A stretch of 64,000 bases of DNA from Zunongwangia sp. ESRF-bin46 (GTDB lineage: Bacteria > Bacteroidota > Bacteroidia > Flavobacteriales > Flavobacteriaceae). The stretch spans positions 423,951 through 487,950 of the forward strand of contig NTLF01000014.1 in the NCBI GenBank assembly GCA_002631855.1, in the 5' to 3' direction. The notes beneath the pieces are model-generated. The model was not told the DNA's origin and did no database searches. It saw nothing but the letters and a program-made list of their open reading frames with translations. The position numbers and the translations under genes are program-made. Below are positions 52,158 through 61,694 of the stretch, piece after piece. Numbering within the stretch: the stretch's first letter is position 1; every line of letters starts with the position of its first letter.

Positions 52158-52846
52158 AACGATTCTTCAAATTTATTTTTAAAGTTTTAGTCTGGTTTAT
52201 AGTAATCACGGTTTTGTGGGTGGTTGTATATAAGTTTATACCGGTTCCCTACACACCTTTAATGGGGATTCGTGCTTATAACGGAGATGAAAATTACCAA
52301 ACTAAGCACCAATGGGAATCTATTGATGAAATCTCGTCTTACTTGCAATTGGCTGTAATTTGTGCAGAAGATCAAAACCTCATGAACCATAACGGTTTTG
52401 ATTACGATGCTATTGAAAAAGCGTACGAAAAGAACAAAACAGGAAAAAAGTTGCGTGGGGCAAGTACCATATCTCAACAAACGGCAAAAAACGTTTTCTT
52501 GTGGCCAGAGCGAAGTTGGTTTAGGAAAGGAATGGAAGTCTATTTCACATTTTTAATTGAAACCATTTGGAGCAAAGAACGCATTATGGAAGTTTATTTA
52601 AACAGTATTGAAATGGGTAATGGCGTGTTTGGCGCCGAAGCCGCTGCCCAGTATTGGTTTAATAAAAGCGCTAAAAACCTATTACAGTATGAGGCTGCAG
52701 CAATCGCCGCTATTTTACCAAACCCGAGGAACTACAAGGCTTCGCCAGCTTCAGTTTATATTGAAAAAAGAAAAACGTGGATTGTAAAACAAATGCGTTA
52801 TTATGGTACTTTTACCTTAGAAGAAAAAAAGAATAATGAACGATAA
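52154..52846 (+). CDS. mtgA: Monofunctional peptidoglycan transglycosylase
   Basis: 230 residues: an N-terminal transmembrane anchor (FIFKVLVWFIVITVLWVVVY) and a GT51 glycosyltransferase domain with the catalytic Glu in CAEDQNLMNHNGFD and the RGASTISQQTAKNVFLW segment, then YLNSIEMGNGVFGAEAAA. It polymerises lipid II into glycan without a transpeptidase domain. The gene overlaps the FAD oxidoreductase by four bases and the Gre-like gene by eleven. Confidence 0.95.
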   Translation: MKRFFKFIFKVLVWFIVITVLWVVVYKFIPVPYTPLMGIRAYNGDENYQTKHQWESIDEISSYLQLAVICAEDQNLMNHNGFDYDAIEKAYEKNKTGKKLRGASTISQQTAKNVFLWPERSWFRKGMEVYFTFLIETIWSKERIMEVYLNSIEMGNGVFGAEAAAQYWFNKSAKNLLQYEAAAIAAILPNPRNYKASPASVYIEKRKTWIVKQMRYYGTFTLEEKKNNER

Positions 52847-53294
52847 AGAATTAAAAAACAAGTTGCTAAATCATTGTAAAGATGTGGTTGAAAAGCGTTT
52901 TAGCCAAATAAAACAAACCATCGCTGGTATTGAAGAATCGTTGGTTGAAGAATCTAAAAGCAGTGCGGGCGATAAGCATGAAACTGGTCGGGCGATGCTA
53001 CAAATAGATCGGGAAAATGCTGGAAAACAATTATTAGAAATTGAAAAATTGCAACAACTAGTTCGAAAAATTGACATTAATTCAAAATCAGATTACGTTC
53101 GGTTGGGAAGTTTGGTGTACACCAATCAGGCTACATATTTTATCGGGATTTCAATTGGTGCTGTAACCGTTGGTAAAACCACATATACTTGTGTAGCGTT
53201 AAACTCACCTATTGGGCAATTGCTTTCTGGGAAGAAAAAAGGCGACACATTTATGTTTAACGAAAAGGAATACAGTATTAAAAGTGTGGTTTAA
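52836..53294 (+). CDS. GreA/GreB-like protein
   Basis: 152 residues: an N-terminal coiled coil (EESLVEESKSSAGDKHETGRAML) and a C-terminal FKBP-like domain ending in SPIGQLLSGKKKGDTFMFNEKEYSIKSV. The tail is close in wording to the C-terminal domain of GreA. The tip of the coiled coil lacks the two conserved acidic residues that stimulate transcript cleavage, so it may bind RNA polymerase without cleavage activity (inference). Translation is coupled to mtgA by an 11-base overlap. Confidence 0.75.
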   Translation: MNDKELKNKLLNHCKDVVEKRFSQIKQTIAGIEESLVEESKSSAGDKHETGRAMLQIDRENAGKQLLEIEKLQQLVRKIDINSKSDYVRLGSLVYTNQATYFIGISIGAVTVGKTTYTCVALNSPIGQLLSGKKKGDTFMFNEKEYSIKSVV

Positions 53295-53309
53295 TTCCTT
53301 TCAGAAAAA

Positions 53310-55556
53310 TTAAGCAAGATTCACCTTTTCACTTATCTGAAGCATTTTTTTACTTATTGAAAACAACCAATGCAACTGTTCCCTTACCAAATGGGCTTCT
53401 TGAAATTGGCGCTCTAACTTGGGGTGAACAGAAGTGGGAAGGTCGGGGTTTTCAACAGTGAACTTGGGCAATTCTTGCTTAAAAAATTGCGATTTGTCTT
53501 CAATGGTATTGTCCTTTTCACTGACTTTTGTTTTCAGAAGCCGTAATGTATCCCCTAAATTTTCATCAATATGCTTTCCTGCAGTTGAAAATCGGCTGGA
53601 AGCTTCGGTAGTTGGATTGTTTTGAATATACGTGCTTAACGAAGCAAGGGACGATAAAAAAGTGTGGTTTAATACAACAAGCTCATAGATTTTACCAAGG
53701 TTTTTTTGTTTTGATTTAGGGTCTTGTGTCATTCGTTGAAAAGCGGCACTTAAGTTTGACATTTCTAAAAATGCATTTTTTCTTGAAAGCTTAAAAGTGG
53801 TCGGCAACTCTCCCTTTTTCTTATACTGATCTATGATTTCTGAAAGAAAAACCCTATTGGCCGAAATACTTTTCTCAATACTGCCTTTTATATCCATAAA
53901 CTCCCATGCAGGCCATAAAAATAACATAGCAACCGTAGAAATTCCCGCTCCAATTAAGGTGTCAATAACCCTAAATTGAATTACCGTGAATGCGTCGGGC
54001 CTGATAATAGCATATATAAAAACCACACTCAACGTTATAAAAGTAGCAGCAGTTTTATAGTTTTTTTGCAACATAGAAAGCGCAAGCACCAATGACCCTA
54101 ACCCTAAAACAGCAAAAACATAAGTGTTTTGTGTTATAAAAACGATGCCGGTTGCAATAGCTCCTCCAATTAAAGTACCTATAATACGTTCTTTAGAGCG
54201 AGTTTTGGTTAAGCCATAACTAGGGCGCATAATAACGATGAGGGTTAGTAAAATCCAGTAAGGGTTTTGAAAATCAAAATAAACACCTATGCCATAACCT
54301 ACCATCACTGCTACAGCCAGTCGTAAAGCGTGTTTAAAAATTGCCGACTTAAAACTAAAATTTCTAATTAAAAGAGCGGGGTTATAATCTTGCGTAGTCA
54401 CAAAACGCTTTGCCACCTCTTTTTTAATAAACTTAATGTCCCGAGGGTCTGGATTGGCAAGCAACCATTTTATTTTATGAATTTTTTCAATCTGGTTTTC
54501 TTGGTATTCCAACAAATTCTGAAGCATTAAAAAACCTTCATAATCTTCGGTTTCGCTGCTTGATTTCAGTTCAGAAATATCTTTTTTTAACTTTTTAAAA
54601 CAACTAATTAAAGCATCGTTCTTAGGTATTTTATGTACGTTTTGCCCTGCTTCAGAAATAAGAAGTAACTGTTTGGACATTTCAAAAAGTAGGTTTTGAA
54701 AGCTTTTTATATACTCTGGATGATTGTTTAAAAGCACATCCATTTTATCATAATTTACTGGGTTTGCCAATCCCATCTCCAGCATATCCACTAATTGTAC
54801 AAAGACTAAAAGCCGTTTGCTTTGATATGCTGACCGTCCAGAACTTTTTCTAGATGAAATTAAAATTTCACGAAGCGTTTCATGGTTGTCGTTAATTTCT
54901 CCCTGTAGTTCTAAAAGTTTGGCCTGTAATTGTTCCCTATCGGAATTTGGACCAATCAATTTCCCTCTTATTTTTAAAAATTCAGCGGTTTGTTGGTAGG
55001 TTTGCGTGAGTAATTCTTCCGTTTGCCCTTTGGGGTTTATTTTGTGCCAAATAGTAGCCAATACCAAATACCATAAACCACCAAGACCTACAAAAAATGC
55101 ATACTCGTAGGTTTCTAATCGGTCTGCTTCGTGAGCAAAACTTAACACTAATGCTAATAACCCAGAAAAACTAATTAAAGAAGCTCTAAACCCGAACACC
55201 GCGATATATGAAATAGCGAACGTTAACACCCCTAATACCGGCAACAAAAACCACGTATTAAAATCAAGATAGCCACCAATAAAACTGACTATTACAATGA
55301 GCGCAATGGAAAATAAAATGCCAATAGTCTTATGCCGAAAACTACCGCTCACATCACTGGGGGAACTCCAAAAAGCACCAAAAGCCAAAGCAATGGCAAT
55401 TTCCATAAGTCCAAACTGTAAACCAATTATAATTGGTAAAGACAACGCAATACCAATAATTATAGCTTTAGAAAAGTCGGTGCTTTTCAAAAACTGTATC
55501 AGTTCTTTAAAGTTGGTTGAAATGGCTTTTGTAAGATTCAAATCTTGATGGTTCAA
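53310..55556 (-). CDS. FUSC-family (YccS/YhfK-like) membrane protein
   Basis: About 748 residues. Two sets of transmembrane helices (about 30-180 and 390-530) are each followed by a soluble helical domain, as in FUSC/aromatic-acid-exporter-type proteins. The role could be efflux of toxic carboxylates or membrane stress tolerance; not proven. No ATG is near. I place the start at the TTG at 55556, since the one at 55562 lies inside the -7 box TACCTTTG (55567-55560), with TTG at 55587-55585 as -33. Confidence 0.85.
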   Translation of the reverse strand: MNHQDLNLTKAISTNFKELIQFLKSTDFSKAIIIGIALSLPIIIGLQFGLMEIAIALAFGAFWSSPSDVSGSFRHKTIGILFSIALIVIVSFIGGYLDFNTWFLLPVLGVLTFAISYIAVFGFRASLISFSGLLALVLSFAHEADRLETYEYAFFVGLGGLWYLVLATIWHKINPKGQTEELLTQTYQQTAEFLKIRGKLIGPNSDREQLQAKLLELQGEINDNHETLREILISSRKSSGRSAYQSKRLLVFVQLVDMLEMGLANPVNYDKMDVLLNNHPEYIKSFQNLLFEMSKQLLLISEAGQNVHKIPKNDALISCFKKLKKDISELKSSSETEDYEGFLMLQNLLEYQENQIEKIHKIKWLLANPDPRDIKFIKKEVAKRFVTTQDYNPALLIRNFSFKSAIFKHALRLAVAVMVGYGIGVYFDFQNPYWILLTLIVIMRPSYGLTKTRSKERIIGTLIGGAIATGIVFITQNTYVFAVLGLGSLVLALSMLQKNYKTAATFITLSVVFIYAIIRPDAFTVIQFRVIDTLIGAGISTVAMLFLWPAWEFMDIKGSIEKSISANRVFLSEIIDQYKKKGELPTTFKLSRKNAFLEMSNLSAAFQRMTQDPKSKQKNLGKIYELVVLNHTFLSSLASLSTYIQNNPTTEASSRFSTAGKHIDENLGDTLRLLKTKVSEKDNTIEDKSQFFKQELPKFTVENPDLPTSVHPKLERQFQEAHLVREQLHWLFSISKKMLQISEKVNLA

Positions 55557-55559
55557 CTG

Positions 55560-55587
55560 CAAAGGTACTGTGTTAGTAGGGCAACAA
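55560..55587 (-). promoter_or_regulatory. Promoter of the FUSC gene
   Basis: TTG (55587-55585), 17 bases, TACCTTTG (55567-55560) on the minus strand, three bases before the predicted TTG start, so leaderless. Confidence 0.6.
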
Positions 55588-55695
55588 CGTTAATCTTTTC
55601 AGAAAAAACCTAAAAATCAATATAACACCTAAAGAGCTGTCCACACAAACTTGTAACTTTAGTGAGCATTGAATTATATATAAATTGAAAAAGAA

Positions 55696-56691
55696 ATGAA
55701 CAAGACCATAGAGCTAAAAAACAGACCAAAAGGAAGACCAACCCTTGATGATTTTGAGTTTAAAGAAACCGAGAAACCAAGCCCCGAGGAAGGAGAGGTT
55801 TTATTAAAAACAAAATATGTATCGGTAGATCCTTATTTACGCGGAAGAATGCGGGATGAAAAATCATATATTGAACCCTTTCAACTTAATGAACCAATAG
55901 AATCGGGTATTATTGCTGAGGTAATAGAAAGCAACTTAGAAGATTTTAAAAAAGGCGATTACGTAAACGGTATGTTACCTTGGAAGGAATTTAACACCAG
56001 TAATGGAAAAGGCCTTCAAAAAGTAGATGGTGGCAAAGCACCTTTATCTGCTTATTTAGGCATATTGGGCTTAACAGGAATTACTGCGTTTTTCGGGCTT
56101 GAAAAAATTGGAAAACTAAAAAAAGGCGAGACGCTATTGGTTTCTGGGGCTTCTGGAGCCGTAGGAACTGTGGTTGGCCAAATAGGAAAAATAAAAGGCT
56201 GTAAAGTAGTTGGTATTGCTGGTACAGATGAAAAAATAAATACTATAAAAGAGAAGTTTCATTTTGATGAAGGTATCAACTATAAAACTACCGAGAATAT
56301 AAAGAAAACTATAGCCGAAGCTTGTCCTCACGGAGTTGATGTTTATTTTGATAATGTTGGTGGTGAAATTTTGGATGCCGCCATGGACAACATCAATAGA
56401 AATGGACGGATTGTCTGCTGTGGTGCTATTTCTCTGTATAATGAAACTGAACGTCCCACCGGCCCAAGGCATGAAACCACCTTAATTAAAAAAAGCGTTT
56501 TAATGCAAGGCTTTACCGTTCGCGATTACCAAGATGAATTTGGCGAAGCCGTTCAACAGTTAGCTGCCTGGTTACAAGAAGATAAGTTAGCATATTCTGA
56601 AACCATTGTTGAAGGATTTGATGAGATTCCGCAGGCCTTTATAGACTTATTTGATGGTAAAAACAAAGGAAAAATGATTGTAAAAGTATAA
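55696..56691 (+). CDS. NADP-dependent medium-chain oxidoreductase
   Basis: 331 residues of the leukotriene-B4 12-hydroxydehydrogenase/CurA type, zinc-free MDR. Rossmann motif VSGASGAVGTVVGQIGK at about 152; VDVYFDNVGGEILDAAMDNINRNGRIVCCGAIS is diagnostic. It reduces the double bond of alpha,beta-unsaturated carbonyl compounds using NADPH. A single-gene unit ended by a strong hairpin. Confidence 0.93.
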   Translation: MNKTIELKNRPKGRPTLDDFEFKETEKPSPEEGEVLLKTKYVSVDPYLRGRMRDEKSYIEPFQLNEPIESGIIAEVIESNLEDFKKGDYVNGMLPWKEFNTSNGKGLQKVDGGKAPLSAYLGILGLTGITAFFGLEKIGKLKKGETLLVSGASGAVGTVVGQIGKIKGCKVVGIAGTDEKINTIKEKFHFDEGINYKTTENIKKTIAEACPHGVDVYFDNVGGEILDAAMDNINRNGRIVCCGAISLYNETERPTGPRHETTLIKKSVLMQGFTVRDYQDEFGEAVQQLAAWLQEDKLAYSETIVEGFDEIPQAFIDLFDGKNKGKMIVKV

Positions 56692-56731
56692 ACCACTTTT
56701 TGTAAGCATATTAGTTTATTAAAGACTTGCT

Positions 56732-56777
56732 AAAGCCTACGTTAAAAGCCGTTAACGTAGGCTTTTAGTTTTTACTC
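56732..56777 (+). terminator. Terminator after the MDR gene
   Basis: AAAGCCTACGTTAA and TTAACGTAGGCTTT form a 14-base-pair stem, followed by TTAGTTTTT. Confidence 0.88.
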
Positions 56778-56795
56778 TGTTTGTAACTTGCACAT

Positions 56796-57434
56796 ATGGA
56801 AAAAGTATTAGTAGTGGGTGCCAACGGTACCACAGGAAAAAAAATCGTTGACATATTAGATAAGTATAGAAATTACGAACCTGTAGCAATGATTCGTCAT
56901 CAAGATCAGGCAGAGCAATTTAAAAAGAAAGACATTGAAACGGTCATGGGCGATTTGGAAAAAAACGTAAGCCATACCGTAACGCGAATTCATAAAATTG
57001 TATTTGCAGCTGGTTCTGGCGGAGGTACTTCAAAAGAAAAAACTACAGCAGTGGACCAAGAAGGGGCCAAAAAATTAATTGACTTAGCCGAAATTGCAGG
57101 AATAAGAAAGTTTGTGATGCTAAGCTCTATGGGAGCCGATAACCCTGAGCAAGTTGAAGACCTACAACATTACTTGGAAGCGAAGCAAAACGCCGATGAG
57201 CATTTGCGAAACAGTGGAATGGATTATTCAATAGTGCGTCCAGGAGCGTTGACTGATGATAAAGGTACGGGAAAAATAAAACTAGCGAAAAAACTGAACG
57301 AACGCGGAAGCATTACTCGCGAAGATGTAGCCGAAACTTTGGTCGCAGCTCTTCACGATGATATTGCACCAAATAAAACCTTTGAAATTTTACAAGGGGA
57401 AACAGAAATTGACGACGCTGTAAAAACTATTTAG
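56796..57434 (+). CDS. NAD(P)-binding SDR-like oxidoreductase
   Basis: 212 residues of the atypical SDR (NmrA/YwnB-like) kind: VLVVGANGTTGKKIVDIL at the N-terminus, then VMLSSMGADNPEQ and MDYSIVRPGALTDDKGTGKI. There is no classical YxxxK catalytic pair, so it may be a sensor or a reductase of flavin/biliverdin type; role unclear. The 3' end overlaps a convergent gene by eight bases. Confidence 0.85.
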   Translation: MEKVLVVGANGTTGKKIVDILDKYRNYEPVAMIRHQDQAEQFKKKDIETVMGDLEKNVSHTVTRIHKIVFAAGSGGGTSKEKTTAVDQEGAKKLIDLAEIAGIRKFVMLSSMGADNPEQVEDLQHYLEAKQNADEHLRNSGMDYSIVRPGALTDDKGTGKIKLAKKLNERGSITREDVAETLVAALHDDIAPNKTFEILQGETEIDDAVKTI

Positions 57435-57948
57435 AAGGCAAATATTTTGCAGGAATTGGATGCTCGTCCGATTCTTGCATCCAATAGATATTTACAACCC
57501 ACCATCGGGAACCATCATATAACAGTTGTATACTGTTTATGCCCCGTGCAAAGGGTTGTTTGTCTTTTTTGGAGTGATACGATTCATAGGTGCTGAATAC
57601 TTGTGTGATATTTCCGAAGGTATTCTCTACACGATGGATTTCTTTTTCATAAAAACCGTTTTTCACCAACCAAGTACCAGCAGTTTCTACATAATTCTGC
57701 GGACTCATATAAGTGACATCAATATCCCCTTCTTCATTTTTTCGAGAAGGAATTAACTGTGCTCCATCTTTAAATAGATAGTTGAACAGTTCCCAATTGC
57801 GGGCTTCGCCTTTTTCCCCTGAAATAACACTGTATAATGTTTCCAGTGTGCTGTCTATTGTTAGTACTTTATCAGAATAGTCCCTACTTGTTTGAGCTTG
57901 AAAAACTAGGGTAAACAAACAAGCAACAAAAAAACAAACTGCTTTCAT
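57427..57948 (-). CDS. Secreted SnoaL/NTF2-like protein
   Basis: 173 residues with a signal peptide (MKAVCFFVACLFTLVFQAQ). The mature part (KVLTIDSTLETLYSVISGEKGE, QNYVETAGTWLVKNGFYEKEIHRVENTFGNITQVFSTYES, GINSIQLLYDGSRWWVVNIYW) reads as an NTF2-like fold. Ligand or enzymatic role unknown. Downstream of the ABC ATPase gene (six bases), so probably co-transcribed with it. Confidence 0.75.
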   Translation of the reverse strand: MKAVCFFVACLFTLVFQAQTSRDYSDKVLTIDSTLETLYSVISGEKGEARNWELFNYLFKDGAQLIPSRKNEEGDIDVTYMSPQNYVETAGTWLVKNGFYEKEIHRVENTFGNITQVFSTYESYHSKKDKQPFARGINSIQLLYDGSRWWVVNIYWMQESDEHPIPAKYLPSK

Positions 57949-57954
57949 ATCTTT

Positions 57955-58890
57955 CTATTTTTCAGAAAGGTATACAATTTTATTTTTTTTAATTGTTTCA
58001 GGATGATTAAAAAAGATAGGATTTCCCTTATAAATAGCTTCAATTAAATAATGACTTCCTTTAAAAAAAGAGTTTTCAACTTTTACTTCTATTTTAGTTT
58101 CCTTTTCAGGAGAAATCATTAATTGATGTGGCAGAAATATTCTTTTTTCTGAAGAAATAACGTCCGGGGGAAGCACGGTAACATCGCCAAAAAAACCAGC
58201 CTGATACTCGGTTTCTAGGCTATTGTAAATTGCTTCAGGTTTTCCGAAGCGCTCCATTGTGCCTTTTTTCAATAATAATAATTCATCTGAAAAGGATAGT
58301 GCTTCTTCAGCATCGTGTGTAGCTGTGATGCAACTTATATTTTCTTCTTTTAAATATCTAAATAAACGTCTACGCAACTTATTTTTTCGGAACGTATCAA
58401 TGCTGCTAAAAGGTTCGTCCAATAAAAGCAATTTTGGAGCCTTAGCAAGTGCTTTTGCCAATGCAACCCGTTGTTTTTGGCCACCGCTGAGTTTTTTTAC
58501 CTTTCGGTTGGCAAAAGCTTCCAAATCGACTACTTTCAATAAAGTATCTACGCGCTCGGCTTCTTCTTCAGCGTGTAAACGTGGTAAATGATCTGCTATA
58601 TTTTCCCGAACGGTTGTAAAAGGCATTACATTTAAATCTTGGGCAACAAGCTTCATAAATGATTCCCCAGCAATAAGGGTATGGTTTGGGCCTTTTAGTT
58701 TTTCTTCTTCCCACAAAATTGTTCCATTTTCTAGATGCAACAAACCATATACAAGATGTAACAACGTAGATTTACCACAACCACTTTCACCCAAAACAGC
58801 TAGATGATTTCCTTGCTTTAATTCAAAATCAATATCCTTCAAGATTGTTTTTGAATCGTATGAAAAAGATTGTATAGAGACAGAAAGCAT
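57955..58890 (-). CDS. Orphan ABC transporter ATP-binding protein
   Basis: 311 residues: Walker A GESGCGKSTLL, signature LSGGQKQRVALAKALA, Walker B LLLLDEPFSSID, H-loop TATHDAEEAL. A C-terminal extension (about 210-311) resembles the beta-rich regulatory domain of PotA/FbpC-type ATPases for uptake of metal or polyamines. No permease or binding protein is next to it, so the partner must be elsewhere. Confidence 0.88.
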   Translation of the reverse strand: MLSVSIQSFSYDSKTILKDIDFELKQGNHLAVLGESGCGKSTLLHLVYGLLHLENGTILWEEEKLKGPNHTLIAGESFMKLVAQDLNVMPFTTVRENIADHLPRLHAEEEAERVDTLLKVVDLEAFANRKVKKLSGGQKQRVALAKALAKAPKLLLLDEPFSSIDTFRKNKLRRRLFRYLKEENISCITATHDAEEALSFSDELLLLKKGTMERFGKPEAIYNSLETEYQAGFFGDVTVLPPDVISSEKRIFLPHQLMISPEKETKIEVKVENSFFKGSHYLIEAIYKGNPIFFNHPETIKKNKIVYLSEK

Positions 58891-58903
58891 AAAAATAAAT
58901 ATT

Positions 58904-58946
58904 GAAAAAGGTTGCCAACTAAGTTTTTAAACACGTTGACAACCTT
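58904..58946 (-). terminator. Terminator after the prolyl oligopeptidase gene
   Basis: On the minus strand AAGGTTG-CAAC pairs with GTTG-CAACCTT (one mismatch), followed by TTTTTC. Confidence 0.75.
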
Positions 58947-58967
58947 AATTATGAAATTAATAACGAA

Positions 58968-61130
58968 TTACTCTTTAACTTTTTCGTTTACTTTTTCAGG
59001 TAACACTTCGTAGCCCATATTGTATAATGTAAATCCAAAAATATCGGCATATTGATCGATGGTTTTACTTACTGGGGTTCCGGCACCGTGACCGGCATCG
59101 GTTTCTATTCTAATTAAAACCGGGTTTGACCCACCTTGGTGTTCTTGAAGTTCTGCAGCAAATTTAAAACTGTGAGCTGGTACTACACGGTCGTCATGGT
59201 CGCCGGTAGTAATCATGGTTGCGGGATATTCTACACCATCTTCTACATTGTGCAATGGTGAATATCCTTTTAGGTACTCGAACATTTCTTCGCTGTCTTC
59301 GGCTGTTCCGTAATCGTATGCCCAACCAGCTCCGGCTGTAAATGTGTGATAGCGTAACATATCTAATACTCCAACAGCTGGTAGTGCTACTTTCATTAAG
59401 TCGGGGCGTTGTGTCATGGTTGCTCCAACCAATAATCCACCGTTAGAACCTCCACGAATGGCTAAATAATCTTTAGAAGTATAGTTGTTCTCTATTAAAT
59501 ATTCAGCTGCAGCGATAAAATCATCAAAAACATTTTGTTTTTTCATCTTCGTTCCAGCTTTGTGCCATTCTTTACCATATTCTCCACCACCTCGAAGATT
59601 AGGTACTGCATAAATACCACCTTGCTCCATCCACACGGCATTGGTAATGCTAAAGCTTGGTGTTAAGCTTATGTTGAAACCACCATAACCATATAAAATA
59701 GTCGGGTTTTTACCGTTAAGTTCAAGTCCTTTTTTATGTGTGATGATCATAGGAATTTTTGTACCATCTTTAGAAGTATAAAATATTTGCTTGCTTTCGT
59801 AGTTTTCAGGGTTGAAATCTATTTCAGGTTTGCGGTACAATTCCGAAGTACCTTCTTCAATATCGAATTTGTAAATACTTCCTGGCGTTACGTAATTGGT
59901 AAAGCTGTAATACAATTCTTTTTCATCTTTTTTGGCTCCAAAACCTCCTGCGCTTCCTACTCCCGGTAGTTCTATGTCGCGTATTTTGTTTCCGTCGTAA
60001 TCATATTGAGATACTTTAGAAACAGCATCAACCATATATTTTGTAAAGAAATAGCCACCTCCTCTTGAAGGGCTCAACACATTTTCAGTTTCTGGAATAA
60101 AATCCTTCCAATTTTCAGGTGTTGGATTGGAAGCATCTACGGTTACTATTTTTTTATTCGGTGCGTTGAGGTTGGTTACTAAGTATAATTTGCTTCCATC
60201 GTTATCCAACAAGTAGGTATCACTATCGGTATTATCCAGTATAGTCACTAACTTACTATCTGACTTGGTCAAGTCTTTTAAAAATAATTTATTTCCAGAG
60301 GTAGAAGTACTGGCACTGATTGTAAGGTATCGGTTGTCTTCGGAAACACTTCCGCCTATATAACGATGTTTTTCAGCTTCGGTTCCGCCAAAAACTAGTT
60401 TGTCTTCTTTTTGGGACGTTCCCAGTTTGTGGTAATACAATTTATGCTGATCGGTTTTTGCAGAAAGCTCACTCCCTTTTGGCTTATCGTAACTAGAGTA
60501 GTAGAAACCTTCGTTTCCTTTCCAAGATAGGCCGCTAAATTTTATATCGATTAAGGTGTCTTCAACAATTTCTCTGTCTTCAACATTCATAACGAGCACT
60601 TTTCGCCAATCACTTCCTCCTTCAGAAATACTATAGGCACTTGTTTTTCCATCTTCAGAAAAACTTAAATTATCTAGCGAAATAGTCCCATCGTCTGTAA
60701 AGGTATTTGGATCCAGAAAAACTTCAGCTGTATCGGGACCTTCCTCTGTTTTGTAGCGATAGACCACATATTGGTTCTGTAAGCCATCGTTTTTATAGAA
60801 GTAGGTATAGTTGCCTTCTTTAAATGGGGGACCTACCTTTTCGTAATTCCAAAGGGTTGATAAGCGTCCTTTTAAAGCGTCTCGATATGGTATGTTTTCT
60901 AAATAGCCATATGTTGTTTTGTTTTCACGTTTTACCCAATCTGCAGTTTCTTCACTCATATCGTCTTCGAGCCAACGGTACGGGTCTTTTATTTCAGTTC
61001 CAAAATAGGTGTCTGCAGTATCAACTTTTTTAGTTTCGGGATACGTCAAAGCGATTGATTCTTTTTTAGGTTCTTCTTTGCAAGCCACAACGGTAAGGCC
61101 AATTACAATGGGAATGATTAGTTTTTTCAT
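58968..61130 (-). CDS. Prolyl oligopeptidase family (S9) lipoprotein
   Basis: 720 residues. Lipoprotein signal [20 protein letters not shown] (lipobox VAC). An N-terminal propeller domain ([28 protein letters not shown] and following) is joined to the alpha/beta hydrolase domain with the nucleophile in [12 protein letters not shown] (about 560) and the catalytic His in [12 protein letters not shown] near the end. It cleaves short peptides after proline; by its lipobox it is anchored at the envelope. Confidence 0.95.
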   Translation of the reverse strand: MKKLIIPIVIGLTVVACKEEPKKESIALTYPETKKVDTADTYFGTEIKDPYRWLEDDMSEETADWVKRENKTTYGYLENIPYRDALKGRLSTLWNYEKVGPPFKEGNYTYFYKNDGLQNQYVVYRYKTEEGPDTAEVFLDPNTFTDDGTISLDNLSFSEDGKTSAYSISEGGSDWRKVLVMNVEDREIVEDTLIDIKFSGLSWKGNEGFYYSSYDKPKGSELSAKTDQHKLYYHKLGTSQKEDKLVFGGTEAEKHRYIGGSVSEDNRYLTISASTSTSGNKLFLKDLTKSDSKLVTILDNTDSDTYLLDNDGSKLYLVTNLNAPNKKIVTVDASNPTPENWKDFIPETENVLSPSRGGGYFFTKYMVDAVSKVSQYDYDGNKIRDIELPGVGSAGGFGAKKDEKELYYSFTNYVTPGSIYKFDIEEGTSELYRKPEIDFNPENYESKQIFYTSKDGTKIPMIITHKKGLELNGKNPTILYGYGGFNISLTPSFSITNAVWMEQGGIYAVPNLRGGGEYGKEWHKAGTKMKKQNVFDDFIAAAEYLIENNYTSKDYLAIRGGSNGGLLVGATMTQRPDLMKVALPAVGVLDMLRYHTFTAGAGWAYDYGTAEDSEEMFEYLKGYSPLHNVEDGVEYPATMITTGDHDDRVVPAHSFKFAAELQEHQGGSNPVLIRIETDAGHGAGTPVSKTIDQYADIFGFTLYNMGYEVLPEKVNEKVKE

Positions 61131-61215
61131 ATTAATATTATTAGTAAGCTGTAAATGTACTGAAAACGACTTTTGTAAACTGTTATAAGTTTGTTAGTAA
61201 TTTTTCAGAAAAAAA

Positions 61216-61593
61216 TCAATACTGAAATAATGGTCTATATACTTTCCAGTACTTGTAAATTAAGATAACATTGATAACTGCTACAACAATGGCACCTGCT
61301 ATATCTGGAAGATCCAAAAACAAATGAAATAACACGATGTTTACCGATATGGGCGCTAATAAAAGCAAGGCAAAAGGCACCCATCTCTTAATCAATAACA
61401 GAAAACCTATCAAAATTTCTAAGGCTCCAACAATTGGTAAAACATAACCAGTTGCTTGCAGTGATTGCATAAAATCACTCGCATGTTCCGGTAATGTTGG
61501 TGCGGGCATAAAACCAATAAATTTATTAAGCCCGAAAACAAGTAAACCCAGCGCAAGAATTATGCGCAGGATAGTAGTAAAAGTTGAATTCAT
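61216..61593 (-). CDS. DoxX-family membrane protein
   Basis: 125 residues with four transmembrane helices (TILRIILALGLLVFGLNKFIGF, ILIGFLLLIKRWVPFALLLLAPISVNIVLFHLFL, IAGAIVVAVINVILIYKYWK). The DoxX fold is linked to quinone or redox functions in archaea; here function is inferred only. It lies between asd and the S9 gene, in its own short unit. Confidence 0.8.
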   Translation of the reverse strand: MNSTFTTILRIILALGLLVFGLNKFIGFMPAPTLPEHASDFMQSLQATGYVLPIVGALEILIGFLLLIKRWVPFALLLLAPISVNIVLFHLFLDLPDIAGAIVVAVINVILIYKYWKVYRPLFQY

Positions 61594-61643
61594 ACGGATG
61601 GTAGTTTAGTGTTTCTTTTTTAAATATACTGAAAAATAAAAAA

Positions 61644-61672
61644 CCCCGACACCAAATTATTGATTTCGAGGC
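61644..61672 (-). terminator. Possible terminator after asd
   Basis: On the minus strand CCTCGA and TCGGGG (one T-G pair) flank a 16-base loop and are followed by TTTTTTA. Weak. Confidence 0.4.
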
Positions 61673-61694
61673 TAAAAGATATTTTTAAAAAAGA

